NCBI RefSeq assembly: GCF_003583765.1
Contig: NZ_QXQA01000009.1
Coordinates: forward strand, 1 to 64,000
Source of the DNA: Paenibacillus nanensis
GTDB taxonomy: Bacteria; Bacillota; Bacilli; Paenibacillales; Paenibacillaceae
Length of the DNA stretch: 64,000 nucleotides
Direction of reading: 5' to 3'
Shown here: positions 57,685-64,000 of the stretch, piece after piece
Layout of the letters: each line of letters starts with the position of its first letter
How positions within the stretch are numbered: the stretch's first letter is position 1
The notes under the pieces: generated by a model
Told to the model about the DNA's origin: nothing
The model's input: the letters and a program-made list of their open reading frames with translations, nothing else
The model's database searches: none
Program-made: the position numbers and the translations under genes

Positions 57685-59007
57685 TTAATCTCTCTCATAA
57701 ATCGATCCCGAGCGGCTTGCGAACAATTCCGTATAGACCTTCTCGGCGTAGGCGTCCGTCATTCCCGCGATATAGTCCGCGACGAGCCGTTCCCACGGCC
57801 ATTCGCCTTTCTGCATGTCGTAGCTTTCAACCCAGTCGGGCGGCAGAATAAGCCGCCCCGTCTCATAGTCCTCCAGGCTGTCCCACAGCCGTTTGAGCAT
57901 ATTTTCGCTGCGCTTCTGCAGACGCTGGACCCGGAAATCTTTGATCATTGTAACCCAGGCCAGCTTTTTCAAAATTTCCATCGTGCGAAGCAGCTCAAGG
58001 TCCTCCGCGTCATCCTTAACGAACGTAACCCGTTTCCAGCCCGACTTCGGGTCGTCGATTATGCCGACGCCGCTGGCGAATTTGCTCACCCATCTCGCCT
58101 TCATCTCACGGTTCGTTCGCGATTTCTCCCTACCGTATTGCACATGGATCTGCTTCCATTGCAAATAATAGTCTTCCAGTACGCGCTTTACCATCGCGCT
58201 TAGATCCGTGCTTTTTTCCCATTGCACCGCGGCCATGCTGGCCGGATCGTCGAGTATTTCCCGAACAACGCCGTCCACAATTCGGTTATCCTCGAAAAAA
58301 TCCTCCGACAGCACAATTTTGCCCGCGCGAACGCCGTCTTCGATATCATGCGTGGAGTACGCGATGTCATCGCATAGATCCATGAGCTGCGCCTCGAGTG
58401 TGCTGCAGCCTTTCGGCATTCCCCATAGCTCGCGCAAATAATCGATACCTTTCCACTCCATCGGGTAGACGCCCTTCATCCGGCTCGGATCGTCCAGGCA
58501 ATACGGATATTTGTTGATCGCAAGCAATACGGCCGCGGTCAGATCCAGTCCGCGTTCGCTTCCGGCGCGCTTCTCCAAAAACATAAGAATCCGGAAGTTC
58601 TGCGCGTTTCCCTCGTAAGGCACCCCGTAACGTTCACGCAAAATATGATCCAGCACTTCTTCGCCTTTATGGCCGAACGGCGGATGCCCCAGATCGTGCG
58701 CCAGCGAAGCGCATTCGACAACCTCCGGAACCAGCTTCAGTCCGGGATGCTCGTTTTTCATCAGAAACGGGTACGTTTTGCCAAGCCGCCGCGCCACCTC
58801 GCGGGCGATTTGCGACACCTCCAGCGAATGCGTCAGCCGTGTCCGGTAATAATCGCCGGAGCCTGCCCCGAATACTTGCGACTTGCCCTGCAGCCGGCGA
58901 AACGCCGGGGACTGGATCAGCCTGGCGTAATCCTTCTCGTATTCGTCGCGGTCCTCGCTGGACAGCGTCCCCCCTGTATCATGCAGCCGAAGTTTTCGTA
59001 TGTTCAT
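57685..59007 (-). CDS. dgt: Deoxyguanosinetriphosphate triphosphohydrolase-like (HD domain)
   Basis: A 440-residue HD-domain protein. It shows SPAFRRLQGKSQVFGAGSGD, YYRTRLTHSLEVSQIAREVA, SLAHDLGHPPFGHKGEEVLD (the H..HD metal site) and MDLCDDIAYSTHDIEDGVRA, the dGTPase pattern. It cleaves dGTP to deoxyguanosine and tripolyphosphate in the cytoplasm. ATG 59007 is preferred over GTG 59016. It is convergent with the aac(3)-like gene, with 1 bp between stops. Confidence 0.87.
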   Translation of the reverse strand: MNIRKLRLHDTGGTLSSEDRDEYEKDYARLIQSPAFRRLQGKSQVFGAGSGDYYRTRLTHSLEVSQIAREVARRLGKTYPFLMKNEHPGLKLVPEVVECASLAHDLGHPPFGHKGEEVLDHILRERYGVPYEGNAQNFRILMFLEKRAGSERGLDLTAAVLLAINKYPYCLDDPSRMKGVYPMEWKGIDYLRELWGMPKGCSTLEAQLMDLCDDIAYSTHDIEDGVRAGKIVLSEDFFEDNRIVDGVVREILDDPASMAAVQWEKSTDLSAMVKRVLEDYYLQWKQIHVQYGREKSRTNREMKARWVSKFASGVGIIDDPKSGWKRVTFVKDDAEDLELLRTMEILKKLAWVTMIKDFRVQRLQKRSENMLKRLWDSLEDYETGRLILPPDWVESYDMQKGEWPWERLVADYIAGMTDAYAEKVYTELFASRSGSIYERD

Positions 59008-59042
59008 CCCTATCACCTATCTTGTTGTATATGATGGCAAAG

Positions 59043-59085
59043 AAAGCGGCGCGAGCCGGCTGCTGCCGAGACTACGCGTCGCTTT
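59043..59085 (-). terminator. Hairpin after the Rieske oxygenase gene
   Basis: AAAGCGGCGCG (59043-59053) pairs with CGCGTCGCTTT (59075-59085) with one mismatch, followed on the minus strand by a T-rich stretch. Confidence 0.5.
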
Positions 59086-59093
59086 CCCGCGGT

Positions 59094-60074
59094 TTATGCC
59101 GTTCCGAATGTAACGCCGGACTCCTTCAGCATCTTTCGATATGCGATGGCAAGCCGGTCGCACTTCAAATGGAGCTCCGCCTGCAAATCGAGCGGCAGCA
59201 GCTCGGGCTTCTGGTTCTCGACGATCAATCGGTCCTGCTCAAGCAGAATGTCCTGGAAGGAGATAAAGATCTCGTCCGGTTCGTCCTTCGCGTAATTGCG
59301 CTCCATCAGCATAAACGCGACGCTGCTTGTTTCATTTTTCGGCAGAACGAGCAAATATAAATGAAAAATATCATCCGAACCCGCAATTTGCTTCGACAAT
59401 GAAACGCTGACGGGATGATACACCTCGTAGGTGTACAGCGATTGCACGCCCACGCCTCTGCCGTCTGGATCGGGCTGATACACCTCGATAATATCCGTGC
59501 GAAGGGCGCCGTCCGCCTCGTGCACCCGGTAATCGTTTATTTCCGAGTATTCGCTGTCCCCGAGCATCCCCTCATGCACATACATTAAATGGGAGACATC
59601 CAGGAAATTTTCAACCACGCGCGGCGCCGCTGCCGATATCTCGTACGGTCCCATATATACCTGCGCGAAATCGGGATTCGGACCTCGCAGACCGATCTCG
59701 GGCATTTCCGTCACAGGATTCCCTACGCATACCCATATGATACCATATGTTTCCTTGCATGCGTAAGCGACAGCGCGAGCCTTGGACGGGATTGCCGTTC
59801 CTTGCGGGAGGGAAGGAATGCGGGTGCAAGTCCCGCATCCGTTATAGGTCCACCCGTGGTACGCGCATACGATTTCATCGCCTCTCACCTTGCCGAGCGA
59901 TAGCGGTACGCCGCGGTGAATGCACAAATCCTTCAGCGCATGAACCCCATCCGAGGAACGGAACAGCACGACCTTCTCGCCGAGCACCTCGATTGCGGCA
60001 GGAGCGCCGGTTAAGGCGGCGGACATCATGACGGGATGCCACAAATCTTTTAATACGGGGTCGAGAGCAGTCAT
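59094..60074 (-). CDS. Rieske non-heme iron oxygenase, alpha-subunit type
   Basis: A 326-residue oxygenase. The Rieske [2Fe-2S] ligands C51-x-H53 and C70-x2-H73 are in LCIHRGVPLS and IVCAYHGWTYNGCG. The mononuclear iron triad is in RVVENFLDVSHLMYVHEG (Asp and two His around residues 159-167). It resembles single-component-type alpha subunits such as vanillate and purine-related HpxD-like oxygenases. It follows xanthine-dehydrogenase-like genes and a BMP lipoprotein on the same strand, suggesting a purine or heterocycle substrate. No reductase gene is seen in the window. Confidence 0.85.
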   Translation of the reverse strand: MTALDPVLKDLWHPVMMSAALTGAPAAIEVLGEKVVLFRSSDGVHALKDLCIHRGVPLSLGKVRGDEIVCAYHGWTYNGCGTCTRIPSLPQGTAIPSKARAVAYACKETYGIIWVCVGNPVTEMPEIGLRGPNPDFAQVYMGPYEISAAAPRVVENFLDVSHLMYVHEGMLGDSEYSEINDYRVHEADGALRTDIIEVYQPDPDGRGVGVQSLYTYEVYHPVSVSLSKQIAGSDDIFHLYLLVLPKNETSSVAFMLMERNYAKDEPDEIFISFQDILLEQDRLIVENQKPELLPLDLQAELHLKCDRLAIAYRKMLKESGVTFGTA

Positions 60075-60099
60075 AAGAAGCTACCTTCCTTTCTTGCTG

Positions 60100-61242
60100 T
60101 TATTGTGGGATCGTGCCTTTCACGCCTTTTACGAAATAGTCCATCGCCAAAATATCTTCAAGCGGCAGCGCCGCGCCGGCGGCTACTTTTTCGGAGCCGG
60201 ATTGGTCGTAAATCGGTCCCGTGAACACGTCGAAGGTCTCGGCCTGAATTTCCGCTTTTTTCGCATCGACGGCGTCCTTCACGTCCTGCGGAACATTTTT
60301 GCCGTATGGCGCGATCTCTACCATGCCCTCTTTGAAGCCGCCATAGAATTGATGCGATTCCCACGTGCCGTCAATGACGCTTTGGATGACATCCGTATAA
60401 TATGGCGCCCAGTTCAAGACAGGGTTCGTCACATAGGTTTCGGGCGCGTAACGGTTCATATCGGAATCGTTGCCCATCCCCCATACGCCTCGCTCCTGAG
60501 CCGCCTGAATGCCTGCCGGCGAATCTTGGTAGTTCGCCAGCACGTCAACCCCTTGATCAAGCAGGCTGATCGCCGCTTGTCTTTCCGTCGCCGGATCGAA
60601 CCAAGTGTTGCTCCACACGACCGACACCTCGATGTCCGGATTGACGCTTTGCGCGCCGAGCGTAAAAGCGTTGATCGTATAAATAACCTCCGGAATCGGA
60701 AATGCGCCGACGTACCCGATTTTGTTGTTTTTGGTCAGCATCCCTGCCGCGATGCCGGCCAAGTAGCCTGGCTGGTAGCCTTTTCCTTGGTAAGTCGCGA
60801 GGTTCGGGAGCGTTTTGTAGCCGGTCGCGTGCATAAATTTTACGTCGGGATATTTCTGCGCCACGTTGTACATCGGATCCATATAACCGAAGCTTGTTCC
60901 AAAAATAAGATCATGGTCCTGCGCCAGCTCCTCGAATACGCGCTCCGCGTCCGGGCCCTCCGGCACATTCTCGACGATCGTCGCTTTGATGCCGAACTTC
61001 TCTTCAATCGCTTGACGGGCTTTATCGTGCTCGAATGTCCAGCCGCCGTCGCCCGGAACGCCGATGTAGACGAAAGCCACCTTCGGCAGCCCCGCGGACG
61101 GGCTTGCCGCAGGTTCGGTTGAAGCCGCTTCGGACGGGGATGTGCTTGGCGATGCGGAAGGACTCGCCGTTTTGGATGCTTGGGAGCACGCGGTGATGAA
61201 AGCTAAAGTAAATATAATGAGTGTCAAAAAAGCTTTTTTCAT
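60100..61242 (-). CDS. BMP family ABC transporter substrate-binding lipoprotein
   Basis: A 380-residue lipoprotein. The signal peptide MKKAFLTLIIFTLAFITACS has its lipobox at ITAC, then a low-complexity Ser/Pro/Ala linker (SPSASPSTSPSEAAS). The PnrA/TmpC-like binding domain follows: VAFVYIGVPGDGGWTFEHDK, HDLIFGTSFGYMDPMYNVAQ, GIAAGMLTKNNKIGYVGAFP. BMP proteins bind purine nucleosides or related molecules for ABC uptake. ATG 61242 with GAGGAGGAG is chosen. The upstream frame enters the Fe-S gene. It is co-directional with the XDH genes. Confidence 0.87.
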   Translation of the reverse strand: MKKAFLTLIIFTLAFITACSQASKTASPSASPSTSPSEAASTEPAASPSAGLPKVAFVYIGVPGDGGWTFEHDKARQAIEEKFGIKATIVENVPEGPDAERVFEELAQDHDLIFGTSFGYMDPMYNVAQKYPDVKFMHATGYKTLPNLATYQGKGYQPGYLAGIAAGMLTKNNKIGYVGAFPIPEVIYTINAFTLGAQSVNPDIEVSVVWSNTWFDPATERQAAISLLDQGVDVLANYQDSPAGIQAAQERGVWGMGNDSDMNRYAPETYVTNPVLNWAPYYTDVIQSVIDGTWESHQFYGGFKEGMVEIAPYGKNVPQDVKDAVDAKKAEIQAETFDVFTGPIYDQSGSEKVAAGAALPLEDILAMDYFVKGVKGTIPQ

Positions 61243-61259
61243 AGTTTCTCCTCCTCTGG

Positions 61260-61724
61260 TTACGTGCTTGCGCCGCATCTTCTTACCGCCCGGAGAATGC
61301 CTCCATACCCGGTGCAGCGGCATAAATTGCCTGCCAATCCTTCTTTGATCTGGTCGGTTGTCGGGCACGGCGTCTCATCCAGGAGCGCCTTCACGGACAT
61401 GATCATTCCCGGCGTGCAATAGCCGCATTGGAATCCCCCTTCTTCCAGGAAAGCCTCTTGCACCTTGTGCAGTCCGCCCGCTGACAGTCCTTCGATCGTC
61501 GTAATGGCTTTGCCGTTGCTCTGATAAGCCATGACAAGGCACGCGTTAACGGGCTTCCCGTCCATATGGACGATACAAGCTCCGCAGCGCCCCAGCTCGC
61601 AGCTCACTTTCGTTCCTGTCAGCCCAAGCTCCTCACGCAGCAGCGTCAGCAGCCGTTCGGCAGGCCGAACGCGGAGCTCCGCCGTTTGACCGTTCACCGT
61701 TGCTTTCCAGATGTAATCCATCAC
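61260..61724 (-). CDS. 2Fe-2S subunit of a xanthine-dehydrogenase-family enzyme
   Basis: A 154-residue two-cluster ferredoxin subunit. The plant-type cluster ligands are C42, C47, C50 and C62 (SCELGRCGACIV...NAC). The second cluster ligands are C100, C103, C135 and C137 (FQCGYCTPGMIM, NLCRCTGYGGI). This matches CoxS/XdhC/PucE-like small subunits of molybdenum hydroxylases. It overlaps the molybdenum subunit by 4 bp. No FAD subunit gene is in the window. Confidence 0.92.
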   Translation of the reverse strand: MMDYIWKATVNGQTAELRVRPAERLLTLLREELGLTGTKVSCELGRCGACIVHMDGKPVNACLVMAYQSNGKAITTIEGLSAGGLHKVQEAFLEEGGFQCGYCTPGMIMSVKALLDETPCPTTDQIKEGLAGNLCRCTGYGGILRAVRRCGAST

Positions 61725-64000
61725 GAGTCGTCAGCTCCTTTGCAACTACGTTTCAGTATGCCGGGGAACGCCCCCATCAGCTCTTCTCTGCGGATCGGCA
61801 ACCGCGTAATCCAGCTTCCGACCGCATCGTGAACGGCCAGCGCAATGGCCGGGGCGAGCGCAACCGAGCCTACTTCGCCGATGCCGCGCGGGCCGTAAGG
61901 GTCGTCCTGCGGCAGCTCTTCGATCGCATGCAGCGTAACATCCTCCGTCACGTCTCGAATCGTCGGAATGATGTACGTGTCCAAATTTTCGGTTTTGTAA
62001 TGACCGTCCTGGAGCAATGCGTCTTCGCTTAGGGTAAAGCCTTGCGCCATCACGCTGCCGCCTTCGATCTGGCCGATGTAGCCCATCGGATTGACAGCAG
62101 GTCCCGCCGCGACGGCATGATGCTTGCCGAGCAGCTTGATTGCGCCTGTCAGCGTGTTTACCTCAACCTCGACGGCGACTGCCGCGCATGTATACAAATA
62201 ATGGCCGCCGATCACCGGATCCGGTGAGACGGGGAAATGAAATTCCGTTTCATATGCGAGCTCCTCCTCTTGGAGCAGAGCGACTTCCTTATATGTGATC
62301 AGCCTTTCGGCCTTTCCGTTCTCGGGTTGAAGCCAAATGCCGCCCGGTCCGGTCGATAGGAGCGGCGCCGGCTTGCCGGTCGCCTTCGCCGCCAAGCCGA
62401 TCATGCGAGCGCTTAGCTGCGGGTGCAGCTTCGACAGCGCCATATGCGCGATCGTCGTCGATCGCGACGCGGTGCTGGAGCCGGAATGCGGCACCTTAGC
62501 CGTATCGCCGATCACGATGCTTAAATCATCAGCGCTGCAGCGGAAACGTTCCATAAGCATGAGCTCCAATGTCGCAATGACGCCCTGCCCGAATTCCTCG
62601 AAGCTGAAGGCCGCTTCCAGCTTGCCCTCCCGGGTCAACGAGAGCCTCCCGCCGCCAGGATCCGGAATGCCGTAGCCGAGACCGGAGCCATGCATCGCAA
62701 GCGCCGCTCCGACGCCGCGCTTCACCCAAGGCTCCGAAGCGTCACGCAAACGGGATGACCGCCGTCTGCTCCATACTTCCGAATCGGCGACCGACCGCCA
62801 CACGGCGGGCAAGCAATCCGTCGGAAGGATCCGCTGCCCAAGCGGACCGGGATCTGCCGCTTCGCGGAGGTTCAGTCTCCGGAATTGCCAAGGGTCCATC
62901 CCCGCCAGCTCCGCGAGCCGATTCATCTGGCTTTCTACCGCGAATATCGCTTGGTTGCCTCCGAAGCCTCTAAATTCGCCGGATACCCCATTGTTCGTAA
63001 ACACCGACACCCCTTCGACGGCGATATGCGGGATCCGGTACGGCCCCATCGCATGCTCCGTGGCGAAGTTTAGGACCGGCGCACCGAGCGTCGAATAGGC
63101 GCCCGTGTCCGCGATAATTTCGGCGCGATGAGCGACAAGCCGCCCTTCTGCGTCGATGCCGGTTTTCATGACGAGCTTCATCGGATGCCGCTTCAAACCT
63201 GCCCGAACCGATTCGCGCCTGCTGTTATGCAGCTTGACGGGATTGCCGGTTTTCAGGGCGAGAAGCGCTCCGTACGGCTGCACGTTCAGCTCGTCCTTCC
63301 CGCCGAACGAGCCTCCGATCGGACTGGAGACGACGCGGATGGATTCTTCGGAGACGGCAAGAATCCGGGCCAGCTGCATTCGGTCCTTGAAGCCGTGCTG
63401 CGTAGCGGCGTAGACGGTTAATCCGCCTTCCTCTTCCGGTACGAAAACGCCGCCCTCCGTCTCCATATACGCGTGCATTTGACGGGGCGTCCAATATGTC
63501 TCCTCCACAACGTGGACGCAGCTCCCAAACGCCTCATCGGGGTCGCCCTTCCGGTAGCTCGTGCGGTGGAGGACGTTGCCGCCGGGATGAAGCAGCGGCG
63601 CATCCGGTTGAAGCGCCTTCTCCGGATCATCCACAAGAGGGATCGGCTCGTAGTCAACCTCGATGAGAGACAGCGCGTATTCGGCCGCTTCCTTCGTATC
63701 AGCGGCCACTGCCGCAATGGCGTCGCCGATATAACGGACCCGGTCCTCGCAGAATACCGGCTGATCCGGATTTACAATGCCGAACCGGTTCAAGCCCGGC
63801 ACATCCTTATGCGTCAATACCGCCCGGACACCCGGCGCGCGTTCCGCCTTCGCCGTGCGGATATCGAGAATAAAGGCATGAGGAACCGCGCTGCGAAGCA
63901 CTTTCCCGTAAAGCATTCCCGGCACGGACAGATCCGTCAAATAAGTGAGCGAGCCGCTTACTTTAGCTGGACCGTCCGGCCTTCCTCGCCATTTATGCGC
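61721..64000 (-). CDS. Xanthine-dehydrogenase-type molybdopterin subunit, 5' end outside the window
   Basis: The frame stays open to the right edge (the codons before 63940 read RGRPDGPAKVSGSLTYLTDL), so at least 759 residues are encoded and the N-terminus lies outside the window. Motifs: LSVPGMLYGKVLRSAVPHAF, VVSSPIGGSFGGKDELNVQP, VSGEFRGFGGNQAIFAVE, and near the C-terminus GPRGIGEVGSVALAPAIALA with the catalytic Glu in G-E-V-G-S. It is a molybdenum hydroxylase large subunit (xanthine/purine or related N-heterocycle). With the 2Fe-2S subunit, BMP protein and Rieske oxygenase it forms a catabolic cluster. Confidence 0.9.
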   Translation of the reverse strand, partial: AHKWRGRPDGPAKVSGSLTYLTDLSVPGMLYGKVLRSAVPHAFILDIRTAKAERAPGVRAVLTHKDVPGLNRFGIVNPDQPVFCEDRVRYIGDAIAAVAADTKEAAEYALSLIEVDYEPIPLVDDPEKALQPDAPLLHPGGNVLHRTSYRKGDPDEAFGSCVHVVEETYWTPRQMHAYMETEGGVFVPEEEGGLTVYAATQHGFKDRMQLARILAVSEESIRVVSSPIGGSFGGKDELNVQPYGALLALKTGNPVKLHNSRRESVRAGLKRHPMKLVMKTGIDAEGRLVAHRAEIIADTGAYSTLGAPVLNFATEHAMGPYRIPHIAVEGVSVFTNNGVSGEFRGFGGNQAIFAVESQMNRLAELAGMDPWQFRRLNLREAADPGPLGQRILPTDCLPAVWRSVADSEVWSRRRSSRLRDASEPWVKRGVGAALAMHGSGLGYGIPDPGGGRLSLTREGKLEAAFSFEEFGQGVIATLELMLMERFRCSADDLSIVIGDTAKVPHSGSSTASRSTTIAHMALSKLHPQLSARMIGLAAKATGKPAPLLSTGPGGIWLQPENGKAERLITYKEVALLQEEELAYETEFHFPVSPDPVIGGHYLYTCAAVAVEVEVNTLTGAIKLLGKHHAVAAGPAVNPMGYIGQIEGGSVMAQGFTLSEDALLQDGHYKTENLDTYIIPTIRDVTEDVTLHAIEELPQDDPYGPRGIGEVGSVALAPAIALAVHDAVGSWITRLPIRREELMGAFPGILKRSCKGADDS

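Noticed and set aside
1..64000. CRISPR arrays, tRNA or rRNA genes, insertion sequences, prophage
   Set aside because: No regularly spaced repeats, cloverleaf genes, rRNA-like sequence, transposase, integrase or phage structural genes were recognised on reading through.

Overview
The window looks like chromosomal DNA of a spore-forming Gram-positive bacterium of the Paenibacillaceae (Paenibacillus or Cohnella type). This is inferred from moderately high GC, strong GGAGG-type ribosome binding sites, frequent TTG and GTG starts, several secreted proteins with copper-amine-oxidase-like stalk domains, and Bacillales families such as HelD, DUF1450, DUF3817, DUF3900-like and FosB. I see no rRNA, tRNA, IS element, prophage or CRISPR array.

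Region 1-12 kb is a mosaic of small regulatory and stress loci. A TetR regulator faces a short-chain dehydrogenase across palindromic operators. A second TetR regulator has a perfect operator inside the spacer of its own promoter and is followed by a DUF2269 membrane protein. A Crp/Fnr regulator sits between two DMT (YdcZ-type) transporters. An ECF sigma factor is fused to a VOC/glyoxalase-fold domain. There are also a serine hydrolase, a CDGSH Fe-S protein, a DUF1450 protein, a frameshifted AraC relic, a PhnB-like VOC protein and a stalk-domain protein. An AT-rich gene-free stretch lies at 2.1-2.9 kb.

Region 12-31 kb is mostly single genes: an SgrR-like regulator, GNAT acetyltransferases, a ZIP metal transporter, a degenerate Nudix protein, an inositol-monophosphatase-like protein, a secreted stalk+MORN-repeat protein and an orphan HisA that resembles the fungal/eukaryotic HIS6 type. 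It also holds FosB (fosfomycin resistance) behind a leader terminator, metallo-beta-lactamase-fold and serine hydrolases, a DedA protein, a permease, and two paralogous TIMP/NTR-like membrane-anchored proteins. Region 29-40 kb holds CorC/HlyC, a DUF3900-like protein, HelD, DUF1294, HrpB, a phosphodiester-glycosidase-like protein and a large stalk+PKD secreted protein.

Region 40-50.3 kb is a complete minus-strand cobalamin operon: cobalamin riboswitch with terminator, btuF-btuC-btuD uptake, then cobT-cobU-cbiB-cobS-cobD-cbiP-cbiZ. It covers import, salvage of foreign corrinoids (CbiZ), aminopropanol attachment and nucleotide-loop assembly. No early corrin-ring genes are present here.

Region 50.4-55 kb groups a FixH/YtkA-like protein, a PH-domain protein, a SafE-like membrane protein and a CopA/CcoI-type copper ATPase, suggesting copper handling or cytochrome oxidase maturation. 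Region 55-59 kb has an SRPBCC protein, a UMF1-type MFS protein, an AAC(3) acetyltransferase with a promoter-terminator leader, and a dGTPase. The right end (59-64 kb) is a minus-strand purine-type catabolic cluster: a xanthine-dehydrogenase-like molybdenum subunit (cut by the window edge), its 2Fe-2S subunit, a BMP-family lipoprotein and a Rieske oxygenase.

The observations most worth following are the orphan eukaryotic-type HisA, the sigma-VOC fusion, the leader terminators ahead of fosB, aac(3) and copA, the Rieske/xanthine-dehydrogenase cluster, and the TIMP-like pair.
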